A stretch of 64,000 nt of DNA from Alphaproteobacteria bacterium (GTDB taxonomy: Bacteria; Pseudomonadota; Alphaproteobacteria; Rhizobiales; Xanthobacteraceae), in the NCBI GenBank assembly GCA_037200445.1, contig JBBCGH010000001.1, forward strand, positions 744,001-808,000. Direction: 5' to 3'. The position numbers were made by a program, and so were the translations under genes. Shown piece by piece: positions 25,760 through 34,625 of this stretch (position 1 is its first letter; each line of letters opens with the position of its first letter). The notes under the pieces are model-generated. The model saw only the letters and a list, made by a program, of their open reading frames with translations, had not been told where the DNA came from and made no database searches.

Positions 25760-26896
25760 CTACCCGCCGGCGCAGACGCGATCGAGCCGGGCCGCAGGCT
25801 GCAAAAGCTCGGGCAGGCTGCGCTCGGCGATTTCGATGATGGTCACGTCGGCCTTGCGTGTTGCGACCAGCTCGCCATCGAAGGTGGCAGGCCAGGTCGG
25901 CCGTGACAGCACCTCGACTTCGGCAAAATGACGCGCCAGCAGCGGTGCAAGCCACGCGGCGAACGAATCCCCGAAGATGAGCAGCTTGCGATTGCCCTGG
26001 GGGTTGGTGAGGAGCAGCCGGTCGCGCTGCACTTCCCTCGACAGCGGAACCGCCGGCAAGCCCCGCAGGACGACAGTCTGATCGGGAAAATTCCACGGGA
26101 GATACAGCATGCGGGTGGCAATATCGCCGCCGGCCGACGTCACCGCGTGAACGCTGACGCCGTCGAGGGTCGCGAGGTCCGGCCGGTCGATGGCGTTCGC
26201 CTGCGCGAGCGTCGCGACGATCTTCTGGTAGGCGATGAAGACGCCGAGATCGTTCCAGTGCGAGTCGGTCGGAAAGTAGGGCGGAACGCCGTAGCGAGAC
26301 TTGCTCGTGCGCAATTCGGGGCGCGGATCGATGACCATCGATCGCGCGGCGGGGCCGAGCTTGCCGAGCACGTCGTCGAGGCGGTTCGGCAGATACGTGC
26401 CGCCCTCGCGCAGCTCTTCCGGATAGATGCTCTGCTTGTTCGGCGCGATGACAATGAACGCCGTCTTGCCGCATGCGGAAAACTGCGCGCGCGCGGCAGC
26501 CAGCTGCCGGTCGAGCCGGGCAACGTCGCCCTCGGCCATGCGCAGCGTCCCGCGCAGGTCCGTGCTGCGCGCCGCGGGCGCGGGCGGGGCGTCATTGAAG
26601 AACAGCCAGGAGCCGCTGCCGAACAGCACATCGCCGCGAAAGCGCAGGCGCCACACGTTGAGCCGCCAGTGGCTGTCGAGAACCATCAGCGGATAGCGCA
26701 TGCCGAGCCGGTCGTTGAACCAGGCGCTCACGCGGCGGAACGCCTCGGGCGTGAACTTCTCGGGGAACGCGGCGGGCGCGCGCAGGAAGGGGCCTTCGCC
26801 GCCGCCAAGCCACGGGCCGTTGATTCCGACGAGCGCGGCAGGCGCGAGCGAGAGCGCGACAAACACAACGATGAGGGGATGCCTGGTGAGACGCAT
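25760..26896 (-). CDS. AlgJ/AlgX-like SGNH acetyltransferase
   Basis: 378 residues. An N-terminal membrane anchor or uncleaved signal (about 8-28) places the catalytic part in the periplasm. The SGNH-hydrolase-like triad is visible: D211 and H213 (DSHW) and S311 (IFGDSFAAW), in the order found in AlgJ/AlgX. It probably moves acetyl groups onto a cell-surface polysaccharide, taking them from the MBOAT partner encoded 5 bp upstream. ATG at 26896 is chosen because the membrane segment begins there. The polysaccharide itself is not encoded nearby. Confidence 0.85.
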   Translation of the reverse strand: MRLTRHPLIVVFVALSLAPAALVGINGPWLGGGEGPFLRAPAAFPEKFTPEAFRRVSAWFNDRLGMRYPLMVLDSHWRLNVWRLRFRGDVLFGSGSWLFFNDAPPAPAARSTDLRGTLRMAEGDVARLDRQLAAARAQFSACGKTAFIVIAPNKQSIYPEELREGGTYLPNRLDDVLGKLGPAARSMVIDPRPELRTSKSRYGVPPYFPTDSHWNDLGVFIAYQKIVATLAQANAIDRPDLATLDGVSVHAVTSAGGDIATRMLYLPWNFPDQTVVLRGLPAVPLSREVQRDRLLLTNPQGNRKLLIFGDSFAAWLAPLLARHFAEVEVLSRPTWPATFDGELVATRKADVTIIEIAERSLPELLQPAARLDRVCAGG

Positions 26897-26901
26897 GGCG
26901 T

Positions 26902-28326
26902 TCAGAAGCGGAAATAGAGAAAGGGGCTGTTCTCCTGGCCGGCCATCGCGGCCAGGGACAGCGTCAGCGCGAGCGCCACATAGGCGGAGGACGCGAAGCG
27001 CATCGACCGCGCGACGCGGTCCTCGTTCAGCCAGGCCTTCAGCGCGGGCCACAGCGGCAGCGACAACGCGAACGCGATCGCAATGACGATAAGCGTGTGC
27101 ACAGTGACGAGATCAAAGGCCCGCAAGGGAGCCGCGCTCTCAGTCCCGAGCGTGAACATGCGGCCCAGATAGGACAGCGCCACCTCAAGCGTCGGCGCGC
27201 GGAAGAAGACCCAGCCGATCAGCACGACGAGCAGCACATATCCGGTGCGCAGGACGCGCGGGGTCCGCTCGAGCAACGCCGCGAGGGTGGGCAGACGTTC
27301 CAGCGACAGGAATAGGCCGTGCCAGAGCCCCCAGATGATGAAATTCCAGCTCGCCCCATGCCACGCGCCGGTCAGAAAGAACACGATCCACAGATTTCGA
27401 GCCGTTTTCCATGGGCCGAGGCGATTGCCGCCGAGCGGAATGTAGACGTAGTCGCGAAACCATGCGGACAGCGTCATGTGCCAGCGCCGCCAGAAATCCT
27501 GGATCGACACGGCCGAGTAGGGATAGTTGAAGTTCTCCGGGAAGCGAAAGCCGAACATGCGCGCGATCCCGATCGCCATGTCGGAGTAGCCGGAGAAATC
27601 AAAGTAGATCTGCAGCGCGTAGCAGATGACGCCGAGCCAGGCTGCGCCGGTCGACAGTTCGGATGCGGGGAGACCGAAGATCAAGTCCGCGATCTGCCCG
27701 ATCGGATCGGCGATGAGCAGCTTCTTGGCAAGGCCGGTCACGAAACGCAGCACGCCGTATTCGAAATCGTTGGCGGTCACGAGGCGCGCGGGAAGCTGGT
27801 CCGCGATCTGCCGGTAGCGGATGATCGGTCCGGCGATGAGCTGCGGAAAGTTGACGATGTAGAGCGCGAAGGCGGGAAGCGATTTCTGCGGCGGCAGGAC
27901 GCCGCGATAGACGTCGATCAGGTAGGACAGAATGTGGAAGGTGAAAAACGAGATGCCGAGCGGCAACGGGATGTCGGGCACGCGCAGCGCGGGAACGCCG
28001 ATGGCGAGCAGCACATCGTCGAGATTGCCGACGAGGAAGCGGGTGTACTTGAACGCGATCAGGACCGCGAGATTGAACGCGATCGCGAACATGATCAGCG
28101 TGCGGCGCCGCGTGCCTTCGGCAGCTCCGATGATGCGGCCGAGATTGAAATTCAAAACCACCGAGGGAACGATCAACGCGACCGCCGCGACCGGGTCGCC
28201 CCAGGCGTAGAAGACGAGGCTCGCCGCGACGAGCAGCGGATTGTTCAGCGATTTCGGGAGCAGGAAATAGAGAGCGAGCGTGAGCGGCAGAAACAGGCAG
28301 ACGAACGTCGGACTGCTGAAGACCAT
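26902..28326 (-). CDS. MBOAT-family O-acyltransferase, AlgI type
   Basis: 474 residues with about 10-12 membrane segments. The MBOAT signatures are present: RRWHMTLSAWFRDYVYIPLGG (about 281-300) with H283, and GAWHGASWNF with the likely catalytic H323. The family brings acyl groups across the inner membrane for O-acetylation of alginate, cellulose or similar polymers. It is followed by the AlgJ-like gene with 5 bp between, forming a two-gene acetylation cassette. ATG at 28326 matches the AlgI N-terminus (VFSSPTFV); in-frame sequence upstream is rejected. Confidence 0.93.
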   Translation of the reverse strand: MVFSSPTFVCLFLPLTLALYFLLPKSLNNPLLVAASLVFYAWGDPVAAVALIVPSVVLNFNLGRIIGAAEGTRRRTLIMFAIAFNLAVLIAFKYTRFLVGNLDDVLLAIGVPALRVPDIPLPLGISFFTFHILSYLIDVYRGVLPPQKSLPAFALYIVNFPQLIAGPIIRYRQIADQLPARLVTANDFEYGVLRFVTGLAKKLLIADPIGQIADLIFGLPASELSTGAAWLGVICYALQIYFDFSGYSDMAIGIARMFGFRFPENFNYPYSAVSIQDFWRRWHMTLSAWFRDYVYIPLGGNRLGPWKTARNLWIVFFLTGAWHGASWNFIIWGLWHGLFLSLERLPTLAALLERTPRVLRTGYVLLVVLIGWVFFRAPTLEVALSYLGRMFTLGTESAAPLRAFDLVTVHTLIVIAIAFALSLPLWPALKAWLNEDRVARSMRFASSAYVALALTLSLAAMAGQENSPFLYFRF

Positions 28327-28531
28327 CCCCCGGAACCCGTCTCGCCCAACCGTCGTTTCCCCGTGGCATCCTAGCAACGAAGACGCCACCGTTGATAAGA
28401 AATTGCCGCGACCACGTGGGCAAGGGGAGCGCGCGCAACCTCCGGGCGTGCCTTGCCATTGCCCGAGTTTGGCGCAAGGCTCCGCCCCAGTGCCGGATCA
28501 ACCGGTCATCCTCTTGCGACGGGAGGTACTC

Positions 28532-29743
28532 GTGACGGACACGCTCAAGCTCGACAAAGCATTATCGCGGCGAACCATGGTCCAGGCGCTGGCGGCTGGC
28601 GCGGGAGCGATGGTCACCGGCACCGCGGCGGCCCAACAGGGCCCGGTTGCGCCGCCAAGCACCATCACCACTCCGCCGCGCGATTTTTCCCCGCGCGGTG
28701 CGCCCACCACCTATTTCTGGGATCCCGACGTGATCGCGGTCGACCCGAGCTTCAACGGGCTTGCGCAGCCGAATGCCGCGATCCAGCGGCTCTATACCGG
28801 CGTGCTGTGGGCCGAAGGGCCGGCGTGGAGCGCGCAAGGGCGCTATCTGGTGTGGAGCGACATTCCGAACAATCGGCAGATGCGCTGGTCGGAGGACGAC
28901 GGCCGCGTCAGCGTGTTCCGCAGCCCATCGAACAACAGCAACGGCAACACATTCGATTTCCAGGGGCGGCAGGTATCCTGCGAGCACTTGACGCGCCGCG
29001 TCACGCGCTACGAGCACGACGGGACCGCGACCGTGCTCGCCGACAGCTACAACGGCAAGCGGCTCAACTCACCGAACGATGTCGTGCCGCATCCGGACGG
29101 CAGCTACTGGTTCACCGATCCGCCCTATGGCGGCCAGCTATACGAGGGAGAGCCGGATGTCGCCGGCGGCCCGAGCAATGTGGCGGGCAAGCTCAACCCG
29201 CGCATCGGCCAGCCGGCGGGCTTTGCGGGAGGCCGCCGCGAATTGCCGACCAACTGCTATCGCGTCGATCCGGGCGGCCGGGTCGATCTTGTCGTGAGCG
29301 AGGACCAGGTGCCCGATCCGAACGGACTCGCGTTCTCGCCCGACTACAAGAAGCTCTATGTCGTCTCCACCGGCAAGGGGCCGGGCGACACCGGCCCGGG
29401 CGGCAAGGGCGACGTCCATGTGTTCGACGTCGGCTCGGACAACAAGCTGTCGAACCAGAAGCTGTTTTCCGACTGCATGGTCGACGGCGTGAAGTGCGGG
29501 CCGGACGGCATCCGCAGCGACGTCAACGGCAATATGTGGATCTCGAGCAATGCCGGCCGCGCCGTCGGCTATAGCGGCGTGACGGTGTGGTCGCCCGAAG
29601 GCAAGCTGCTCGGCCGCATCCGCATCCCCGAAGTGGTCGGCAACGTCTGCTTCGGCGGCCCCAAGCGCAACCGCCTGTTCATGGCGGGAAGCCAGTCGCT
29701 CTATGCGGTTTTCACCGCCACGCAAGGTGCGGCGCCAGGCTGA
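28532..29743 (+). CDS. SMP-30/gluconolactonase-family protein with Tat-like signal
   Basis: 403 residues. The N-terminus has LSRRTMVQALAAGAGAMVTG, a twin-arginine-type signal, so the protein is likely periplasmic. The rest is a six-bladed beta-propeller of the SMP-30/gluconolactonase type, with WAEGPAWSAQGRYLVWSD and LNSPNDVVPHPDGSYWFTDP carrying metal-site candidates (Glu, Asn, Asp). It should hydrolyse a sugar lactone or related ester. GTG at 28532 is chosen for GGGAGG 5 bp upstream; the longer in-frame reading back to 28280 would overlap the AlgI promoter region. Confidence 0.88.
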   Translation: MTDTLKLDKALSRRTMVQALAAGAGAMVTGTAAAQQGPVAPPSTITTPPRDFSPRGAPTTYFWDPDVIAVDPSFNGLAQPNAAIQRLYTGVLWAEGPAWSAQGRYLVWSDIPNNRQMRWSEDDGRVSVFRSPSNNSNGNTFDFQGRQVSCEHLTRRVTRYEHDGTATVLADSYNGKRLNSPNDVVPHPDGSYWFTDPPYGGQLYEGEPDVAGGPSNVAGKLNPRIGQPAGFAGGRRELPTNCYRVDPGGRVDLVVSEDQVPDPNGLAFSPDYKKLYVVSTGKGPGDTGPGGKGDVHVFDVGSDNKLSNQKLFSDCMVDGVKCGPDGIRSDVNGNMWISSNAGRAVGYSGVTVWSPEGKLLGRIRIPEVVGNVCFGGPKRNRLFMAGSQSLYAVFTATQGAAPG

Positions 29744-29757
29744 TTGCGGCGTCGGTT

Positions 29758-29784
29758 CCGGCTGACGCCACGGCCGTCAGCCGG
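29758..29784. terminator. Hairpin between convergent SMP-30 and LVIVD genes
   Basis: Perfect 10-bp arms CCGGCTGACG / CGTCAGCCGG around a 7-nt loop, overlapping the LVIVD stop codon. No T-tract follows on either strand, so its action as a terminator is uncertain. Confidence 0.4.
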
Positions 29785-31093
29785 TGAACTCCAGGATGTC
29801 ATACCCGACGTGACGGTCCACCATGTGGATCAGGCCGCGCTGATCCAGCATGACGTCATTACTCTGCGGGGCGGCGCGTCCGCCTGCGGGCTCGGGGATG
29901 AAGTGGCCGACCTCGCGCGGCTGAAAAGGGTCCGCCACGTCGATGATGCGCAGGCCGGCGGAGAACCACACCGCGTAGATCAGCGTGCCGTCCATCGCCT
30001 CGTGATACTGGTGCGCGCCAAAGCGCGCGCCTTCGACCCGCGCAAAGGGTGAATCGTGCTCGCTCACCTCGAACAGCCCAAGTGGCCTGATCGCGGTGGG
30101 ATCGGTGACGTCGAAGGTCGCGAGCCCCGCATGCAGGCGGCCGCGCCGCGCCTGCTCCTCGCTCGCGCTCTGCGCCTGATCCTCCTCGTCGATGGTGACC
30201 GCGATGCGGCGGCCCGCGATGCGCGTCGGCACCGGCATCACGGTGTGCGTCGGTTCGGGGAAGGGCGGATGATAGTTGTAGGAACCGAGCGTGCGCGGCT
30301 TTGCGATATCGGCGCAGTCGACCACGAAGAAGCCGCCGTGCCAGCACGAGGCCCACAGCTCATCGCCGAAGCGCAACGCATGATGCAGGCGATGGCGCCG
30401 GCCCTGCCATGAGGGCGTCTCGCCGCCCGCGAGATGCTGGCCCGGCATCCACCAGCGCGAGACTTCCGTTGGGCGATGCGGATCCGCGATGTCGTAGACG
30501 ACCAGGATATTGCCGACGAAGCCCTCGATCTCGGTCGAGATGTAGGCGTAGCGGGCATCCATCGCAAAACGATGCACGCCGATGCCGCCGGTCTTCTGGT
30601 AGGCGATGAGCTCTGGTTTCGCCGGGTTTGCCACATCGTAGATCTTGAAGCCGCCATTCTGGTAGTGCTCGCGCGCGGCCGCTTCCACGGCGACAAGATC
30701 CGTTTCGCTGACGCCCATCCGCGCTGCGATTTCAGGCGCGGTCGGCTCGCGGCCGAGGTTGGCGGCAAGCTCCGCGCGTGCCGCGGGCAATTGCTCGGCG
30801 CGGCGGCCGACGCGGGTCATGTTGCGTTCGTGGTTGACGATCATCACGTCGCCGACGACGCGGACCTTGTGGCTGTGCGAGGCCGGATCGTCGAGTGTGA
30901 TCGTGGCGACGACACGCGGATGGTACGGGTCGGCAACGTCGATGATCGTGGTGCCGAGCTGGTCCTTGTTGGGGATGTGCCCCACATAGGCGTGATGGCC
31001 CGCGACAGTGACTTGCCCGGCGCCCGGCACATCGAGATGAGCGAGGCGGCGCACCTTGTGCGCCGCGGCACCTGTATCGGCTGATCGCGTCAT
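29777..31093 (-). CDS. LVIVD-repeat beta-propeller protein with a sigma-70-region-3-like insert
   Basis: 438 residues with repeated blades of the LVIVD type (TTIIDVADPYHPRVVATI, FKIYDVANPAKPELIAYQ, LRIIDVADPFQPREVGHF). No signal peptide. Between the first and second blade, about residues 100-140, lies ELAANLGREPTAPEIAARMG followed by VSETDLVAVE, which reads like sigma-70 region 3 and is unexpected in a propeller. ATG at 31093 overlaps (ATGA) the stop of the Bug gene in its original frame, so a longer reading that fuses the two is an artefact of the Bug frameshift. The function is unknown. Confidence 0.82.
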   Translation of the reverse strand: MTRSADTGAAAHKVRRLAHLDVPGAGQVTVAGHHAYVGHIPNKDQLGTTIIDVADPYHPRVVATITLDDPASHSHKVRVVGDVMIVNHERNMTRVGRRAEQLPAARAELAANLGREPTAPEIAARMGVSETDLVAVEAAAREHYQNGGFKIYDVANPAKPELIAYQKTGGIGVHRFAMDARYAYISTEIEGFVGNILVVYDIADPHRPTEVSRWWMPGQHLAGGETPSWQGRRHRLHHALRFGDELWASCWHGGFFVVDCADIAKPRTLGSYNYHPPFPEPTHTVMPVPTRIAGRRIAVTIDEEDQAQSASEEQARRGRLHAGLATFDVTDPTAIRPLGLFEVSEHDSPFARVEGARFGAHQYHEAMDGTLIYAVWFSAGLRIIDVADPFQPREVGHFIPEPAGGRAAPQSNDVMLDQRGLIHMVDRHVGYDILEFTG

Positions 31094-32059
31094 TCGAGCC
31101 GCGCTCCCGCCGCTCTCACGACCGCGCTCCACTTCGGAATCTCGGAATGGATGTAGGCGGCAAACTCCGCGGGCGATGAGCCAGCGATGTCGACCCCGAG
31201 ATCGCCAAGTGCCTTGCGCGTCTCCGGATCGGCGAGTGCCGCGACGGTCGCGCGATGCAGTGCCGCAGATGATGTCCGGAGGCGTGCCGGCCGGCGCCAC
31301 AAGGCCGTGCCATGTGGTGGCGTCGAACCCCGTAAGCCCAAGCTCATCGATCGTCGGCACGTCGGGCAACACGGTGGTGCGTTTCAAGGTCGTGACGGCG
31401 AGCGGGCGCACCAGCCCATCCCTGATGTGGCCGACCACCGAGGCCGCGGTCGCGAACATCATCTGCACATGCCCGGCGATCACGTCCTGCAAGGCCGGCG
31501 CTGCGCCCTTGTAGGCGACATGCACGATATCGATGTGGGCCTCGGTCTTGAACAACTCACCGGCGAGATGTGCGGCCGCACCATAGCCCGAAGAGGCGAA
31601 GTTGATCTGCCCGGGCTTTTGCCGGGCCAGCGCAATCAGTTCGGCCATCGAGTGCGCGGGCAACGCCGGATTGACCACCAGGATATTCGCCTGCGAGCCG
31701 ATCAGGCTGATCGGCGCGAAGTCCTTCTCAGCGTCGTAGCCGACTTTGCGATAAAGGCTCGCATTGGTGGCGAGGATCGAGTTGTTTCCCATCAGCAGCG
31801 TGTAGCCGTCGGGCGCGGCGCGGGCCGCAAGTTCGGCCGCGATATTGCCGCCGGCGCCCGGCCGGTTCTCGACCACGAAGGGCTGGCCGAGGATTTGCTC
31901 GATCTTCTTGCCCAGGATGCGCGCCAGCACGTCGCTCGGTCCGCCCGGCGTGAACGCGACGACCAGCGTAACCGGGCGCGCCGGATATTCGGCAGCGCGT
32001 GCGGATGCATCGAACCAGAACGCCGCAAGGCCAACGAGGAGAGCTGCGATTGCGCGCAT
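31090..32059 (-). pseudogene. Tripartite tricarboxylate transporter (Bug-family) substrate-binding protein, frameshifted
   Basis: The N-terminal about 265 residues read in one frame: Sec signal peptide ending ARA, then YPARPVTLVVAFTPGGPSDVLAR, ENRPGAGG and GYTLLMGNN, all typical of Bug receptors. Near 31267 the frame breaks after PPDII; the expected C-terminus (ALHRATVAALADPETRKAL ... AAGARLE) continues in the next frame to a stop at 31090. Removing one base restores about 322 residues, the family's normal length. This is a single-base insertion: either a sequence error or a recent null mutation. No TctA/TctB membrane genes are adjacent, as is common for Bug proteins. Confidence 0.88.
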
Positions 32060-32117
32060 GCTCTCCTCAATAGCGGATCGGGTACGGCCCCGCTACGCGC
32101 GCGTCTGCGATGACCGG

Positions 32118-32870
32118 CTACTTGTTGGCGTAGTGCACTTTCTCGGACTTCTGAGTCGCCGCGAGCTGTTTCTTCTTCTTTTTCAGAAGCGCGAGGCGCT
32201 TCGCGCGATCGGCCCTCGCCTTGGCGATACGCTTCTTCGCCTCGAGTGCCGCCTGGTAGCGCTGGCATTCGATCGGATTGCTGTTGCGCAGGTCCGCGCG
32301 TTCGAACTCGGTCGGCTCGCGGAAGAACCAGTGACGGCCAGCCTCGAGCACCGGCACGAACTCCTTCTTGAAGCGGCACGCGTTGCGGTCCGACGTCAGG
32401 GCGGGGTTCATGTAATAGCGGATGTTGTCCGCGAGCACGTCGCTGCGGCCTTCGAGCTCGTCAGCCGCAATCGCGAGCGCCTGCTCCCAAGCCTTGCCCG
32501 GCCGCGGCGTGCGTCGCGCCAGCGGGAGGCAGGCGAATGAAAACTGGCAGACGCCGGCTTTCTTGTAGAACACGACGTCGCAGAGATCGGCCCCGCCCCA
32601 CTTGCGCAGGTTCGCTTTGGCGCGGTCGACCACGACGCGGGCAATGTGCCGCTGCCCTGTTTCCGACTCAGAGGTGGAGCCGCCCTCGAAATAGATGGCA
32701 AGCGCAACGCAATGAGCCTGGGACTCGCCCACGATGTCGCGCGGCAGGAGCTCGTCGTTCAGCGCGTTGTCATCGCCGAGCGGGATGAAAGCCGCATACA
32801 CCGATCCCAGGATCAGGACCGCTAGAAGTGAACCCAGACCGATACTGAATCGCAGACTCGAAACCTGCAC
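32118..32870 (-). CDS. SleB-type cell-wall hydrolase
   Basis: 250 residues. A single N-terminal membrane segment (about 8-28) anchors or exports it. The SleB/hydrolase_2 domain spans about 48-165: ALAIYFEGGSTSESETGQRHIARVVVDR contains the catalytic Glu of this lytic-transglycosylase-like family, and YKKAGVCQFSFAC a conserved core. A Lys-rich tail (KKKKKQ) ends the protein and may bind the anionic wall or membrane. GTG at 32870 follows GGGGG by about 6 bp. The 210 bp upstream (to 33080) hold no gene. Confidence 0.88.
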   Translation of the reverse strand: MQVSSLRFSIGLGSLLAVLILGSVYAAFIPLGDDNALNDELLPRDIVGESQAHCVALAIYFEGGSTSESETGQRHIARVVVDRAKANLRKWGGADLCDVVFYKKAGVCQFSFACLPLARRTPRPGKAWEQALAIAADELEGRSDVLADNIRYYMNPALTSDRNACRFKKEFVPVLEAGRHWFFREPTEFERADLRNSNPIECQRYQAALEAKKRIAKARADRAKRLALLKKKKKQLAATQKSEKVHYANK

Positions 32871-33080
32871 GTCTGCCCCCGTTTCTGCTGCCGCCCGGCC
32901 CCTTGATTCTCCTTGTTGGAGGGCAGCTTTCGGAGGCGCGGCCGATCAGTAAAGCAAGGAAGGCACTTGGAACGGCCATTCCGGGTATGGCGTGCTAATT
33001 CTGCAACAGATCGGAACTTTCGAAGGTACTCCGCGGTAGGCGATGGTTTGCGAATGACCCGTTTTGAAGCAGCCTGCGGG

Positions 33081-34094
33081 TCAGCTGTTGAGGCCAAATT
33101 CCTTCGCCAGCAGCTCGTACGAGCGTTTGCGCGCCGCGTGGTCGAAGACCATCGTGGTGATCATGACCTCATCGGCCTTCGTGGATTGCGCCAGGGCCAT
33201 GATGCGCTCGCGCACCGAGCCGGGCGAGCCGACGATCAGCCGCTTGCGATTGTGCTCGATGCGCTGGCGGTCGACCGGCGTGTAGGGATAGGCCGCCGCC
33301 TCGTCTGGCGAAGCGAGCGGACCATACTGCCCGACCGCGCGGCGCGCGAAGTGCAGGTCGGCGCTCTTCGCCATGCGGTCGGCCTCGCCTTCCGTCTCAG
33401 CGCAGATCGCCGCGACCCCGAGAATCGCGTAAGGCGCGTCGCGCCAGGCCGACGGCTTAAACTGATTGCGATAGGCGAGCATCGGGCCGTCGGGCGGAAA
33501 ATCCGAGAAGTGATGTGCGAACGAAAATCCCGCGCCGACATGCGCGGCAAGCTCGGCCGAATAGCCGCTGGAGCCTAAGAGCCAGATCGGCGGCAGCCTC
33601 ACGTCGGTCGGCATCGCCGCCACCTTCGAGAACGGATGGTTCTCCGGGAATCCCTTGCTCTCGAACAGGATCATCTCCTGGAAGCGGTCGAGGAAGTCGT
33701 CCTGCTCGGTGCTCGTGTCCTGGCGGCGGCGCAGCGCAAGCGACGTGATCTGGTCGGTGCCGGGTGCACGGCCGAGGCCGAGATCGATGCGCCCGGGATA
33801 AAGCGCCTCCAGCACCTTGAATCGCTCCATCACCATCAGCGGCGCGTGGTTCGGCAGCATCACGCCGCCCGACCCGACGCGCATGTTCTGCGTCACGGCG
33901 GCGACCTGCCCGATCATGATATCGGGCGCCGAGCTTGCGATATTCGCAAGATTATGGTGCTCGGCGAGCCAGTAGCGCGTGTAGCCGAGCGTATCGGCAA
34001 AGCGCGCGAGATCGAGCGTGTTGCGCAACGCCTGGGCGGGCGGCGTCGCGGTGGTGACGGGGGAGAGGTCGAGGATCGAGAGGGGCAGCATCAT
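33081..34094 (-). CDS. LLM-class (luciferase-like) flavin-dependent oxidoreductase
   Basis: 337 residues, bacterial luciferase-like fold, close to the YhbW/alkanal-monooxygenase-like group: MLPLSILDLSPV at the start, RYWLAEHHN, GGVMLPNHAPL, LGLGRAPGTD and the LLGSSGYSAELAA region that binds FMN phosphate. It oxidises a small organic substrate with reduced FMN or F420-like flavin. ATG at 34094 is chosen; an in-frame TTG lies two codons upstream. Monocistronic; physiological substrate unknown. Confidence 0.9.
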   Translation of the reverse strand: MMLPLSILDLSPVTTATPPAQALRNTLDLARFADTLGYTRYWLAEHHNLANIASSAPDIMIGQVAAVTQNMRVGSGGVMLPNHAPLMVMERFKVLEALYPGRIDLGLGRAPGTDQITSLALRRRQDTSTEQDDFLDRFQEMILFESKGFPENHPFSKVAAMPTDVRLPPIWLLGSSGYSAELAAHVGAGFSFAHHFSDFPPDGPMLAYRNQFKPSAWRDAPYAILGVAAICAETEGEADRMAKSADLHFARRAVGQYGPLASPDEAAAYPYTPVDRQRIEHNRKRLIVGSPGSVRERIMALAQSTKADEVMITTMVFDHAARKRSYELLAKEFGLNS

Positions 34095-34167
34095 GGACAA
34101 CTAACCATTTGCCGCTGCTTCGCCAACCGCTTCCAAAGGAGGCGCGGTTCATGGCAGGTTTGCGTGC

Positions 34168-34560
34168 ATGAGAGTGCCGCTGTTGATCGGGCTGCTTCTG
34201 CTGACGGGCTGCGCGAGCGGCCGCGACGGCCCCGAAACGCAGGGCGGTGTGGCGGTCAACGTCTTTCCCGAGAAGTACCGCGCAGAGATCCTCGCCTATC
34301 AGCGCAGCTACCTGAATGATCCGACCGGCATCCGCTCGGCGGCGGTTTCGCAGCCGGTGCTGCGCAAGGTCGGCAGCGTCGAGCGTTATGTCGTGTGCGT
34401 GCGCTTCAACGCCAAGGCGCCAAGCGGCGGCTATACCGGCGAGCGCGAGCATCTGGTGATCTTCCTCTCCGGTAAGCTCGACCAGATGGGTGCAACGCGC
34501 GAGCAGTGCAAGGATGCATCTTACGAGCCGTTTCCGGAACTGGAGCGGCTGGTGCGGTAG
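34168..34560 (+). CDS. Small lipoprotein
   Basis: 130 residues. LLLLTGC forms a lipobox with the lipidated Cys at 15 after a short hydrophobic signal. The mature part has two more Cys and a conserved-looking core (AYQRSYLNDPTGIRSA, YVVCVRFNAKAPSGGYTG). I recognise no functional family; similar short lipoproteins are common in Hyphomicrobiales. It stands between two minus-strand genes. Confidence 0.8.
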   Translation: MRVPLLIGLLLLTGCASGRDGPETQGGVAVNVFPEKYRAEILAYQRSYLNDPTGIRSAAVSQPVLRKVGSVERYVVCVRFNAKAPSGGYTGEREHLVIFLSGKLDQMGATREQCKDASYEPFPELERLVR

Positions 34561-34625
34561 GAGAGTCCGTTTTGGCGCCGAGAGCGGACTGCTTCGCGGC
34601 ACCTGCAATCAGCGAATAGCGGGCG

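Noticed and set aside
29777-32059. A 760-residue open reading frame joining the Bug receptor to the LVIVD protein
   Set aside because: The joining segment is an out-of-frame translation of the Bug C-terminus. The correct C-terminus continues in another frame and its stop overlaps the LVIVD ATG, so the fusion is caused by a one-base frameshift.
32969-32994. EcfG-like promoter pattern GGAAC-N17-CGTG
   Set aside because: The -10 does not match CGTT fully, and no plus-strand gene starts until 34168.
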